Part shown: piece after piece, positions 55,001-64,000 of the stretch
How the letters are laid out: each line of letters begins with the position of its first letter
Numbering within the stretch: the first letter of the stretch is position 1
Source of the DNA: Luidia sarsii
Lineage: Eukaryota > Echinodermata > Asteroidea > Paxillosida > Luidiidae
Reading direction: 5' to 3'
DNA: 64,000 nucleotides
Assembly (NCBI GenBank): GCA_949987565.1
Contig: OX465104.1
Location: 8,485,680 to 8,549,679, forward strand
Position numbers and translations under genes: made by a program
The notes under the pieces: model-generated
Told to the model about the DNA's origin: nothing
The model's input: the letters and a program-made list of their open reading frames with translations, nothing else
Databases searched by the model: none

Positions 55001-56582
55001 TCATTATCCTGCCATCTTAATGTCAGATTTTCAATTCGGAAGATTTAGTGGAAGCTGTTTTATCATTTTCTGACTCTAATTATCGTATTACAAGTTCTTG
55101 GCCTTGCATTGCACCCAATTTCTCATACTTACAAGAAAAAGAATCAATGTTTTTTACTTTTGTACTCGTACTTGTTCTTATGACTATGTGCTTGTGTTCA
55201 TGCTCATGACCTCATGACCTATAAGTATTGGTACTTGTCCTCACAGTTAGGTACTTTGACTCCTGACCAAGTACTCATATTCATACCAATTCTGCCTTTT
55301 TTAAAGAAAAACCTGGTTGGATCAAAATGTCAGGCCCTCTACACTTTGGAGTTGTTTGCTTTTGGGTAATTTTTAAGTCAGTGAGCCGTTTGCACCATTT
55401 TTGTAGTACAGTGGGACGTCGCTATAACGAACATCCCAGGATCTATTCAAATTGATTGTTATAGCGGTCGTTATAGAAGTTATAGCAGTTGCGGCTGTAC
55501 ATATTTTGTACAACAAAATTGGGAGCCAAAGTGCATGTTTGTTATAGCCAAATGTATATTGGTGTTCCTCTGTACTGTTGATCATTGTTATCCTTGGTAC
55601 TGTTCCCCTGCGTGTGCACAGATGGGTCAGTTTTACTACGCTGCCAAGGCCTTTGATGTCCTGGAGAGACTGGACCCTAACCCAGAGTACTGGGAAGGGA
55701 AGAGAGGGGCCTGTGTGGGTGTGTTCCAGCAGATCATTGCCGGCCATGAGCCAAGGTAAGAGGGAAAAGTCCGGATGATACAGTTTGTTCACTCCATGAT
55801 AAGCTCAACCTCAGCCTCTTGCAATGATATGACATCCCCTGTCCTCCAGTCCACCCACAGCTGGCATAACAGAAGTTTGTTATCACCTGGCAGTCATTAT
55901 CTTAGTGCCACTGGACATTACCTTGGTGTCCCCTGGTCATTGCCATTTTAACCCCTAGTCATTGCCCTTAAACCCTAGTCATCGCCTTGATGGCCCTAGT
56001 CATTGCCTTGGTGTCCCTAATCATTGTCTTGATGGCCCTAGTCATTGCCTTGGTGTCCCTAATCATTGTCTTGATGGCCCTAGTCATTGCCTTGGTGTCC
56101 CTAATCATTGTCTTGATGGCCCTAGTCATTGCCTTGGTGTCCCTAATCATTGTCTTGATGGCCCTAGTCATTGCCTTGGTGTCCCTAATCATTGTCTTGA
56201 TGGCCCTAGTCATTGCCTTGGTATCCCTAATCATTGACTTGATGGCCCTAGTCATTGCCTTTGTGCCCCTAGTCATTGTTTTACTGCATCTTGTCATTAC
56301 CTCGGTACCCTTGGTCATTGCCTCAGTACATTTTCAAATGCCAAATTTCACTGTTTGATTTGGCCTACAGAAGTTCCCCTTTGAATGAAGCGAAAACCCA
56401 CAAAGAATATTCAGGCACTCAAATGATTGCATTTCTGTTTTTTCCCTCGTCTCTTCCCGGTCTGCAGAGAAACATTAAGAGACATCCTGCAGATTCTACG
56501 GAACACCGGTAACCCCCAGGTGGAGTACATCATGCGCATCATGAAGAAATGGGCCAAGGACAACAGGGTACCAGTGGCCTGA
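40083..56582 (+). CDS. IFT56: IFT56 / TTC26 (DYF-13), intraflagellar transport TPR protein, 16 exons, 555 aa
   Basis: Exons: 40083-40085, 41299-41436, 41982-42189, 47522-47571, 48278-48423, 48834-49005, 49801-49875, 50559-50661, 51043-51152, 51740-51803, 51980-52068, 52770-52853, 53455-53524, 54812-54918, 55622-55755, 56468-56582. Lengths sum to 1,668 nt ending in TGA. Exon 1 contributes only the initiator Met (AAAATGG context), so the protein begins M-MLSRSKP like vertebrate TTC26, which is 554 aa. Family blocks are visible throughout: [110 protein letters not shown]56 is a TPR-rich subunit of IFT complex B that acts in cilia and is needed for delivery of motility-related cargo. I see no broken or missing exon. 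The longest intron (42190-47521) is full of repeats. Confidence 0.97.
40092..40108 (+). promoter_or_regulatory. X-box-like motif (RFX site candidate) at the start of IFT56 intron 1
   Basis: GTTTGCTACTTAGCAAC is an imperfect inverted repeat whose right half (AGCAAC) matches the RFX half-site; the left half is imperfect and the spacing is about 4-5 bases. Ciliary genes, IFT56 orthologues included, are commonly controlled by RFX through X-boxes near the start. The position fits; the motif quality is only fair. Confidence 0.3.
40321..40463. repeat. 143-bp near-perfect palindrome in IFT56 intron 1
   Basis: The left arm 40321-40391 (starts AGTCCGAGTAACTTGGACCC) and right arm 40393-40463 (ends GGGTCCAAGTTACTCGGACT) pair over 71 bases around a single central T, with a few mismatches in the AT-rich middle. 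GGGTGAC/GTCACCC form the apex. It starts about 235 bases after the initiator codon. Confidence 0.9.
40840..40940 (+). mobile_element. SINE family B fragment (IFT56 intron 1)
   Basis: GAGCACTGGTACACAAAACC and CAGGCTCAAGTCCCGGTCCA, with the B box and the family's GGTCCAGCCAAA tail. Confidence 0.5.
42295..42840 (+). repeat. Degenerate CAACCCCAACTCAAACACCA repeat (IFT56 intron 3)
   Basis: A-rich/C-rich strand asymmetric repeat of CCAACYCAAACAC and CCCCAGCCCC units over about 540 bases, beginning about 105 bases after exon 3. Confidence 0.8.
43050..43562 (-). mobile_element. Second, diverged copy of the piggyBac-like family, end-truncated
   Basis: Begins TTAGCCACTTGGCACCGGGACC and continues in the same order as the reverse complement of 14874-14350: GGGCCCTCCAAATCCGGGTA, GATCGAGGGATACCGC, GAAGATTTGACTGCCTGG, CTTGACAAAGGCCAC, AATTGTGCCAGGTTT. 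The other terminus is missing. Confidence 0.7.
43563..43700 (+). repeat. Short degenerate run of the 21-bp satellite motif (IFT56 intron 3)
   Basis: TTCATTGCCTCGATGCAG, TGTCATTGCCTTGTTGCC, TGTCATTGCCTAGGTGG and GGTCACTGTCATGGTGCC resemble the units at 55905-56335 and 58240-64000. Confidence 0.55.
44121..44205 (+). mobile_element. tRNA-like SINE copy, family A (IFT56 intron 3)
   Basis: CGCTGGCCAAGTAGGTAGAA, ATCTGCACTAGAAAGCAGG, CACGGGTTTGAATCCAGCCC, AAGCTGCCTGTA then a T run: the most complete family A copy in the window. Confidence 0.7.
45152..45394. mobile_element. GGCCCAATTTCATGGAGCGGCT foldback MITE (IFT56 intron 3)
   Basis: GGGCCCAATTTCATGGAGCG at the left and CTGCTCTATAAAATTGGCCCC at the right are imperfect inverted ends, with GAAATTTCTTCC inside. 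No coding frame. Confidence 0.65.
45455..45605 (+). repeat. TTTGACCTGGGTCAAGG repeats (IFT56 intron 3)
   Basis: Four or five irregular copies of CYTTTGACCYKGGTCAA spaced by 35-45 bases; each unit is itself a short palindrome (TTGACC/GGTCAA). Confidence 0.6.
46568..46655 (+). mobile_element. SINE family B, left member of an inverted pair
   Basis: TATTCGGGAAGGCCGCCATAT, GGGCTGTATAGCTCAGGTGG and TAAGAGTGCAGG. A minus-strand copy follows at 46683-46812. Confidence 0.6.
46683..46812 (-). mobile_element. SINE family B, right member of an inverted pair
   Basis: Minus strand: GGAAGGCCACCATCTAAGGG, CTGGATAGCTCAGAGATACG and CAGAGGTCTTGGGTTCAAGT, then ACCGGTCCAG. Intact A-like and B-like boxes. Confidence 0.65.
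47113..47337. mobile_element. GGGGCCAATTTCATAGAGCTGCTTAAGC foldback MITE (IFT56 intron 3)
   Basis: Left end GGGGCCAATTTCATAGAGCT, right end CGCTTAAGCGGCTCTATGAA. Inside: GAGATCACCTTGCCAACC and GAATTCACAGTGCGGCTTG. Ends about 185 bases before exon 4. Confidence 0.75.
47645..47935 (+). repeat. GAGGATTGTGGAGGATTGAGG minisatellite (IFT56 intron 4)
   Basis: Six or seven imperfect units; the same spaced arrangement (AAATTTACACTGGAGGATTG, GCATGCTGCAATGAGATC) as the array at 5117-5312 in the EAR-repeat gene. Confidence 0.85.
48120..48206 (-). repeat. Histone-type stem-loop repeat copy (IFT56 intron 4)
   Basis: The minus strand holds GGCTCTTTTCAGAGCC (48191-48206), then CACACTCTTCCTTGAAAGAA, AAGGGCTACATGGTGTCACC and GCAGACCTTCCACTTAG, nearly parallel to 692-765. 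Ends about 70 bases before exon 5. Confidence 0.65.
50114..50365 (+). mobile_element. Remnant of a retroelement polyprotein C-terminus (IFT56 intron 7)
   Basis: An 83-codon frame reads ...[58 protein letters not shown] and stops. The order K-L-V...HGKR..GRPR...Y...L...E..ALA.DR...R is typical of the tail of non-LTR retrotransposon reverse-transcriptase proteins. No upstream domain is left. I cannot place the clade. Confidence 0.5.
50679..50728 (+). repeat. (TCC)n microsatellite (IFT56 intron 8)
   Basis: About 16 TCC units beginning 18 bases after the exon 8 donor. Confidence 0.95.
50775..50905. repeat. Palindrome-rich segment with GTCGACTAGTCGAC (IFT56 intron 8)
   Basis: GATTAGTC, AAAGTCGACTAGTCGACC and GGTTAGTCGACATTTCG give several overlapping inverted repeats; probably a small DNA-transposon remnant. 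Confidence 0.35.
51175..51315. mobile_element. GTAACTTACGATCGATCGCA repeat (IFT56 intron 9)
   Basis: The left GTAACTTACGATCGATCGCA and right CATCGTAAGTTGAGTTACAA parts are partly inverted, ending CAATGCATCGTAAGGCTTTG then TGAAATCCATCCC. Homologous to 16310-16435 and 40655-40735. Confidence 0.55.
51360..51495. repeat. AATGAGGCATGTACTCCAAAAGTCC repeat (IFT56 intron 9)
   Basis: Shares ATGAGGCATGTACTCCAAAA, GTCCCTTTCTAGTAAACG and GTCAAAAGTCAAA with 24060-24175. Confidence 0.55.
52412..52640. mobile_element. hAT-like MITE with exact 12-bp termini (IFT56 intron 11)
   Basis: CAGGGATGTAAG (52412-52423) and CTTACATCCCTG (52629-52640) are exact inverted repeats. The interior is homologous to 25133-25408. 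No clear target duplication. Confidence 0.7.
54040..54560 (+). repeat. 84-bp higher-order minisatellite CATGGCCAAGTACTCATACC (IFT56 intron 13)
   Basis: Sub-units of 26, 32 and 26 bases, all beginning CATGGCCAAGTACTC and differing after it (ATACCCTCACT, ATACCGGTACCTTCACT, TTACTTGTACT), repeat as a set about five times. Degenerate units extend to about 54740. A long + frame through it is an artefact. Confidence 0.9.
55785..55905 (+). repeat. Dispersed repeat (CCACAGCTGGC family), IFT56 intron 15
   Basis: TTCACTCCATGATAAGCTC, CCTGTCCTCCAGTCCACCCA and TTTGTTATCACCTGGCAGTC; runs directly into the 21-bp satellite. Confidence 0.6.
55906..56335 (+). repeat. 21-bp satellite as 42-bp dimers (IFT56 intron 15)
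   Basis: Alternating units CTTGATGGCCCTAGTCATTG and CTTGGTGTCCCTAATCATTG, seven dimers in the regular centre and looser units at the ends. Open in several frames because 42 is divisible by three. Confidence 0.92.
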
Positions 56583-56939
56583 TGGGAGACCCCAAAACCC
56601 CAATCTCATCCATGGAGAATTTCTGTGACCTTGCTCAGTTACATTCCACATGTAAGGGGGAAAACCATTCTGAGAAAACCGACAGTGGACAGTTCTTGGA
56701 ATATTTGCGACCTACCCATAACCACAGGAAGCCACTCTGGTCTGTGTTATGAATGGGCATTTACCCACAGATCATGACATTCTTAGCTACCCCATGTTGC
56801 CGAAAATCTTGGGATCTTTTGTTGCCCTACTTGACGTATAATTAAAACTATGCTCATTTCTTTGCCTGGTTGCCTTCTAAAAAAATACAGGCAGCTCAAG
56901 CAAACCCTTGTTGAAGTACATTCTCCTCAAGGAAAAATC

Positions 56940-57115
56940 ATATAGTATCTATATTTTTGACATGCTCATAGATTTAGAGGGCCTGACGTTTTGATTCTAG
57001 CGGAACCTGAGAAAGGTCCGGCTAAAATTGAAACATCAGGCCCTCCAAACTCATGAGATTTGCATTGTTGTCATTTTAGTCTGTAAGCAGTTTGCAACAT
57101 TTTTGTATATCACTC
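56940..57115. mobile_element. GGGCCTGACGTTTTGATTC foldback copy in the IFT56 3' UTR region
   Basis: Arms GAGGGCCTGACGTTTTGATT and AATTGAAACATCAGGCCCTC; then GTAAGCAGTTTGCAACATTT and TTGTATATCAC. Confidence 0.65.
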
Positions 57116-57324
57116 TATTTTTGAAATTGTTTTCAAAATTCTACTGCGATTTTCTTTTACTTTGAGTGAAAATGCACTTTAAATAGCTGCATCAACTTTA
57201 TGTGATCCCTGAACTGCTGTAGTCGGGTTTACAACTTATTTAAGGTGTGATCCCTTGAGTTATAAGGCAGGAAATGGTTAAATGCTTCAGACTGGCGCCC
57301 TAACCCGGCAAAGATAGTTGACTA

Positions 57325-57410
57325 GTAGGGGAAGGCCACCACCTAAGGGCTGGATAGCTCAGGTGCTACGAGCACTTGTATATGTACGTTCAGCCAGAGT
57401 CCAGCTTTCT
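57325..57410 (+). mobile_element. SINE family B fragment downstream of IFT56
   Basis: GGGGAAGGCCACCACCTAAG, GGCTGGATAGCTCAGGTGCT and ACGAGCACTTG; B-box half degraded. Confidence 0.5.
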
Positions 57411-58239
57411 TTGCTATTTTTCAAAAATCTTGGGACTATGATTTCATAAATATAGATTGCCTTTGACAAAAATGTCCTGCTAGGATTGAGACATCAGGCC
57501 CTCCTTATGTTTGGTACATGTATAAGGATGTATTGGCATTAATCAGTGCGCCTAAAAAGGGTCAAGTTCATGTGGTACATATGAACCTTTTCAAGAAAAT
57601 ACACTCCCTTTCAATAAAATGGTTTCTGATAATTGTTTGGTGTCACAAGCTACTTACTGTAGTACTCTGATAGTGCTCATACTTTGTGTGAACATACATG
57701 TGGAAATACACTTGTATTTGTATTTGTAATCACGCAGAAAATAGCTGCATCTGTATCCACACTCTTTATTTACATGTGCCATGTCCCCATATAATTTAGT
57801 TATCATCCATCAATTAGACAAACAAAGCTTTCTTTACACATTTTTACAAATTTGATGGCAGTAGTAAAAAAAAAATGGAGGAGTTTGGGAAATCCTGGGA
57901 ATGTGTTACACTCCCAAATCTTTATAGAGAACCAATTCTTCATCAAATCTTAAACAATTTGAACCACTGTTCAGATTGAAATTATTAAAAGAAACCTTAT
58001 ATACTTACATGTACATACTGTTTGACCTTCTGTAAACAAGAAGTGTACACATTTGTATAGTTTTGTTGGACTGCTGTGAATATGTCATTGAATAAAGAAA
58101 GTTCCTACTTTCGCCCAGTTACAGCATAGTGTCAGTATTTGAGTTTTTCAGTGAGTATAACCAGTGCTATATTTATGTGACCCCTGGTTCCGTGCTGGGT
58201 AAGTTAGGATAATAACATTACAGCACATACATCCCTGAA

Positions 58240-61200
58240 CATTACCTCAGTGCCCCTAAGCATTACTTTGATGCCCCTGGTCATTACCTGGATGCCCCTA
58301 GTCATTACCTTGATGCTCCTTGGCATTACCTTAGTGCCCCTTGGCATTACCTTGATGCACCTAAGCATTATATACCTTGATGCCCCTAAGCATTATATAC
58401 CTTGATGCCCCTAAGCATTATGTTGATGCCAATAAGCATAACCTTGATGCCCCTAAGCATTACCTTGATGCCCCTGGGCATTACCTTGATACCCCTAAGC
58501 ATTATCTTGATGCCCCTGGGCATTACCTTGATGTCCCTAGTCATTACATTGAGGCCCCTGCACATTTCCTTGATGAACCTGGGCAATACCTTGATGGCCC
58601 TTGGCATTACCTTGGTGCCCCTGGGTATTACCTTGATGCCCCTGGGCAATACCTTGATGCCCCTGCACATTACCTTGATGCCCCTGGGCAATACCTTGAT
58701 GGCCTTTGGCATTACCTTGGTGCCCCTGGGTATTACCCTGATGTTCCTGGGCATTACATTGAGGCCCCTGCACATTATCTTGAAGCCCCTGGGCATTACC
58801 TTGATGCCCCTGGCCATTACCTTGATGTCCCTGGGCATTACCTAGATGCCACTGGGCATTACCTTGATGCCCCTGCACATTACCTTGATGCCGCTGCAAA
58901 TTACCTTGAGGCCCCTGTACATTACCTTAATGCCCCTAGTCATTGATGCCCCATGTTCATTACCTTGGGCATTATCTTGAAGCCCCTGTATATTACCTTG
59001 ATGCCCCTGGGCATTACCTCGACACCCATGGGCATTACCTTGATACCCCTGGGAATTACCTGCATGCCCCTAGTCATTACCTTGATGCCCCTTGGCATTT
59101 CCTGAGTGCCCCTAAGCGTTATATACATTGATGCCCCTAAGCATTATATACCTTGATGCCCGTGTGCATTACGTTGATACCAATAAGCATTACCTTGATG
59201 CCCCTTGGAATTACCTTGATGTCCCTAGTCATTACATTGATGCCCCTGCACATTACATTGAGCCCCTGCATATTACCTTGATGACCCTGGGCATTATCTT
59301 GAAGCCCTTCACATTACCATGATGCCCCTGGGCAATACCTTGATGGCCCTTGGCATTACCTTGGTGCCCCTGGGTATTACCCTGATGCCCCCGGGCATTA
59401 CCTTGATGCCCCTGCATATTACCTTGATGACCCTGGGCATTACTTTGAAGCCCCTTCACATTACCATGATGCCCTTGGGCAATACCTTGATGGCCCTTGG
59501 CATTACCTTGGTGCCCCTTGGCATTAGCTTGATGCCAATGGGCATTACCTTGGTGCCCCTGGGTATTACCTTGATAACCCTGGGCATAACCTTGAGGTCG
59601 ATAGTCATTACATTGATGCCCCTGCACATTACATTGAGACCCCTGCACATTATCTTGATGCCCCTGGGCAATACCTTGATGGCCCTTGGCATTACCTTGG
59701 TGCCCCTGGGTATTACCCTGATGACCCTGGGCATAAGCTTGATGCCCCCGGCACATTAGCCTGATGCCCCAGGGCATTACCTTGATGCCCCCGGGCATCA
59801 CCTTGATGCCCCTGCACATTATCTTGAAGCCTCTGGGAATTACCTTGATGCCCCTGGGCATAACCTTGATGCCCCTGGGCATAACCTTGATGCCCCTGGG
59901 CATTATCTTGATGGCCCTTGGCATTAACTTGGTGCCCCTGGGTATTACCCTGATGCCCCCGGGCATTACCTTGATGCCCCCGGGCATTACCTTGATGCCC
60001 TGCAAATTATCTTGAAGCCTATGGAAATTACCTTGATGCCCCTGTGTATTACCTTGCTAGTCATTGATTACCCTGATGCCTCTTGGCATTACCTTGATGC
60101 CCCTGCACATTATCTTGAAGCCCCTTGGCATTACCTTGATGCCCATGGGCATTACCTTGCTGCCCCTGGGTATTACCTTGATAGTCATTGATGACCCATG
60201 TTCATTACCTTGGGAATTATCTTGAAGCCCCTGTATATTACCTTGAAGCCCCTGGGCATTACCTCGATACACATGGGCATTACCTTTATACCCTGGGAAT
60301 TACTTTGATGCCCCTGGGCATTACCTTGATGCCCCTGGGCAATACCTTGATGACCCTTGGCATTAACTTGGTGCCCCTGGGTATAACATTGATGCCCCTT
60401 GGCATTACCTTGATGCCCTTAGGCATTATCTTGATGCCCCTGGGCATTACCTTGATGCCACTGGGCATTACCTTGATGCCCATGGGCATTACCTTGGTGC
60501 CTCTTGGTATTACCTTGATAACCCTGGGCATTACATTGAGGTCCATAGTCAATACATTGATGCCCCTGCACATTACATTTAGGCCCCTGCACATTACCTT
60601 GATGACCCTGGGCATTACTTTGAAGCCCCGTCACATTACCATGATGCAGCTGGGCAATACCTTGATGGCCCTTGGGATTACCTTGGTGCCCCTGGGTATT
60701 ACCCTGATGCCCCCGGGGATTAACTTGATGCCCCTGCACATTATCTTGAAGCCTCTTTGAATTACCTTGATGCCCCTGGGCATTACCTTGATGCCCTGGG
60801 CATTACCTTGGGCATTATCTTGAAGCCCCTGTATATTACCTTGGTGTCCCTGGGTATTACCTTGGTGTCCCTGGGTATTACCTTATAGTCATTGATATCC
60901 CTGGGCAATACATTGGTATGCCCCTGGGCAATACATTGGTACTACCCTGATGCCCCTTGTTATAACCTTGATGGCCCTGCACATTATCTTGAAGTCCCTT
61001 GGCATTACCTTGATGCCCCTTGGAATTACCTTGATGCCCATGGGCATTACCTTAATGCCCCTGGATATTACCTTGATAACCCTGGCAATACCTTGAGGTC
61101 CATAGTCATTACATTGATGCCACTGCACATTACTTTGAAGCCCCTTCACATTACCTCGATGCCCCTGGCCAATACCTTGATGGCCCTTGGCATTACCATG

Positions 61201-64000
61201 GTGCCCCTGGGTATTACACTGATGCCCCTAGGCATTATCTTGACGCACCTGCACATTACCTTGATGCCCCTGAGCATTATCTTCATGCGCCTGGGCATAA
61301 CCTTGATGCCCCTGGGCATTACCTTGATGCCCCTGGGCATTACCTTGATGCCCCTTGACATTACCTTAATGCCCCTGCACATTACCTTGATATCGCTGTA
61401 TATTACCTTGAGGCCCATGTACATAACCTTAATGCCCCTAGTCATTGATGCCCCATGTTCATTACCTTGGGCATTATCTTGAAGCCCCAGCTTAATACCA
61501 TGATGCCCCTGGGCATTACCTCGTTGCCCATTGGCATTACCTTGATACCCCTGGGCATTACTTTGATGCCCCTGCGCATTACCTTGATGCCCCTTGGCAT
61601 TACCTTGATGCCCCTGGGCAATACCTTGATGCCCTTGGCATTACCTTGGTGCCCCTGAACATTATCTTGAAGCCCCTTGGCATTACCTTGATGCCAATGG
61701 GCATTACCTTGGTGCCCCGGGGTATTACCTTGATAACCCTGGGCATTACCTTGAGGTCCATAGTCATTACATTGATGCCCCTGCACATTACATTAAGGCC
61801 CCTGCACATTACCTTGATGACTCTGGGCATTACATTTGAAGCCCCTTCACATTATCTTGATGCCCCGGGCAATACCTTGATGGACCTTGGCATTATCTTG
61901 GTGCCCCTGGGTATTACCCTGGTGCCCCTGGGCATTACCCTGATGCCCCTGCACATTATCTTGAAGCCCTGGGCATTACCTTGATGCCCCTGGGCATTAT
62001 CTTGATGCCCCTGGGCATTACCTTCATGCAACTGGGCATTACCTTGATGCCCCTGCACATTACCTTGATGCCGCTGCAAATTACCTTGAGGCCCCTGTAC
62101 ATTACCTTAATGCTCCTAGTCATTGATGCCCCATGTTCATTACCTTGGGCATTATCTTGAAGCCCCTGTATATTACCTTGATGCCCCTGGGCATTACCTC
62201 GATACCCATGGGCATTATCTTGACACCCCTGGGAATTACCTTGATGCCCCTTGGCATTACCTTGATGCCCCTTGCCAATACCTTGATGGCCCTTGGCATT
62301 ACCATGGTGCCCCTGGGTATTACCCTGATGCCCCTAGGCATTACCTTGACGCACCTGCACGTTATCTTCATACGCCTGGGCATAACCTTGATGCCCCTGC
62401 GCATAACCTTGATGCCCCTGGACATTACCTTGATGCCCCTGGGCATTACCTTGATGCCCCTGCACATTACCTTGATGCCCCTGCACATTACCTTGATATC
62501 GCTGCATATTACCTTAATGCCCCTAGTCATTGATGGCCCATGTTCATTACCTTGGGCATTATCTTGAAGCCCCAGCTTAATACCATGATGCCCCTGGGCA
62601 TTACCTCGTTGCCCATTGGCATTACCTTGATATCCCTGGGCATTACTTTGATGCCCCTGGGCATTACTTTGATGCCCCTGCGCATTACCTTGATGCCCCT
62701 TGGCATTACCTTGATGCCCCTCGGCAATACCTTGATGGTCCTTGGCATTACCTTGGTGCCCCTGAACATTATCTTGAAGCCCCTTGGCATTACCTTGATG
62801 CCAATTGGCATTACCTTGGTGCTCCTGGGTATTACATTGATAACCCTGGGCATTACCTTGAGGTCCATAGTCATTACATTGATGCCCCTGCACATTACAT
62901 TGAGGCCCCTGCACATTACCTTGATGACCCTGTGCACTACCTTAATGCCTTGTGCTTTACCTTGATCCCCCTAAGTATTACCTTGATGCCTCTATAGCCA
63001 TTACCTTGATGCCCCTGGGAATTACCTTGATGCCCCTTGGCATAACCATGATGCCCCTGGGCATTACCTTGATGCTCCTGGGTATTACCTTGATGCACCT
63101 GCCCATTACCTTGAAGCCCCTTCACATTACCTTGATGCCCCTGGGCAATACCTTGATGGCCCTTGGCATTACCTTGGTGCCCCTGGGTATTACCCTGATG
63201 CCCCTGTGCATTACCTTGATGCCGCTGCAAATTATAATGAAGCCCCTGGGCATTACCTTGATGCCCCTGGGCATTACCTTGATGCCCCTGGGCATTACCT
63301 TGATGCCCCTGCACATTACATTGAGGCCCCTGCACATTACCTTGATGACCCTGTGCACTACCTTAATGCCTTGTGCTTTACCTTGATCCCCCTAAGTATT
63401 ACCTTGATGCCTCTATAGCCATTACCTTGATGCCCCTGGGAATTACCTTGATGCCCCTGGGCATTACCATGATGCCCCTGGGCTTTACCTTGATGCTCCT
63501 GGGTATTACCTTGATGCACCTGCCCATTACCTTGAAGCCCCTTCACATTACCTTGATGCCCCTGGGCAATACCTTGATGGCCCTTGGCATTACCTTGGTG
63601 ACCTGGGTATTACCCTGATGCCCCTGTGCATTACCTTGATGCCGCTGCAAATTATAATGAAGCCCCTGGGCATTACCTTGATGCCCCTGGGCATTACCTT
63701 GATTCCCCTGGGCATTACCTTGATGCCCCTGGGCATTACCTTGATGCCCCTGAACATTACCTTGATACCGCTGCATATTACCCTGAGGCCCCTGTACATT
63801 ACCTTAATGCCCCTAGTCATTGATGCAACATGTTCATTACCTTGGGCATTATCTTGAAGCCCATGCATAATACCATGATGCTCCTGGGCATTACCTCGTT
63901 GCCCCTGGGCATTACCTTGATGCCCCTTGGCAATACCTTGATGGCCCTTGGCATTACCTAGGTACCCCTGCACATAATATTAAAGCCCCTTGGCATTACC
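58240..64000 (+). repeat. Large 21-bp satellite array, continues past the window
   Basis: About 270 units of 21 bases with the consensus TTACCTTGATGCCCCTGGGC plus A. Each unit holds the inverted repeat ATGCCC-CT-GGGCAT. Variants (CTGCACATT, TGGCCCTTGGCATT, GTGCCCCTGGGTATT) are ordered in longer blocks; for example 62945-63365 and 63366-63785 are near copies at a 420-421-base step, and the marker CATGTTCATTACCTTGGGCA recurs near 58950, 61450, 62130 and 62540 (diverged at 60200). Long frames on both strands (repeating MPLGITL or GHQGNAQ) follow from the period and are not genes. Confidence 0.95.

Larger units (their letters stand above)
56583..58096 (+). terminator. 3' UTR of IFT56 with poly(A) signal at 58091-58096
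   Basis: Non-coding DNA after the stop contains a foldback repeat (56940-57115), a tRNA-like SINE (57325-57410) and AATAAA at 58091-58096. An earlier signal may be used, since the two repeats would make an unusually burdened UTR. Confidence 0.45.

Noticed and set aside
55962..56358. Overlapping frames of 91-123 codons on both strands
   Set aside because: 42-bp dimer array inside IFT56 intron 15.
58377..63976. Many long open frames on both strands (up to about 260 codons, repeating MPLGITL, APGHYLD or GHQGNAQ)
   Set aside because: They follow from a 21-base repeat without stop codons in several frames; both strands and overlapping frames are open, with no splice or start context of a gene.
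58240..64000. CRISPR-like array
   Set aside because: Units are head to tail with no unique spacers, in an animal genome.

Overview
This is nuclear DNA of an animal. It has long genes broken into many short exons with GT-AG introns (one GC-AG), AATAAA signals, several families of SINEs and small DNA transposons, and abundant minisatellites. The second gene is a close match to vertebrate IFT56 along its whole length. The repeat content (tRNA-like SINEs, foldback MITEs, many TACATGTA-type palindromes) suggests a marine invertebrate deuterostome, perhaps an echinoderm. That assignment is an inference and hemichordate or cephalochordate is not excluded.

Layout. Positions 1-3611 hold no gene I can recognise, only dispersed repeats. 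Positions 3612-37503 (+) carry one gene that I assembled exon by exon: 43 exons, 2,106 residues, frame kept through all 42 junctions to a TGA stop. It encodes a secreted protein with a signal peptide, a furin-like site, an N-terminal block of EAR (EPTP) beta-propeller repeats, about 25 copies of a roughly 40-50 residue repeat (close to one per exon), and a C-terminal EAR block. Positions 37504-40082 are 3' UTR plus intergenic DNA. Positions 40083-56582 (+) carry IFT56/TTC26 in 16 exons (555 residues), an intraflagellar transport TPR protein. Its 3' UTR runs to about 58.1 kb. From about 58.24 kb to the end of the window lies a 21-bp tandem satellite that continues beyond the window.

The two genes lie head to tail on the + strand and I see no functional link between them. 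Their introns hold most of the unusual material: a recent 301-bp duplication of part of an exon and its donor intron, repeats that carry a histone-mRNA-type 3' stem-loop followed by a purine-rich element, a 143-bp near-perfect palindrome just after the IFT56 start codon, a TTAA-flanked piggyBac-like element nested in another MITE, hAT-like MITEs, and minisatellites shared between the two genes. The 21-bp satellite motif occurs at three separate places.
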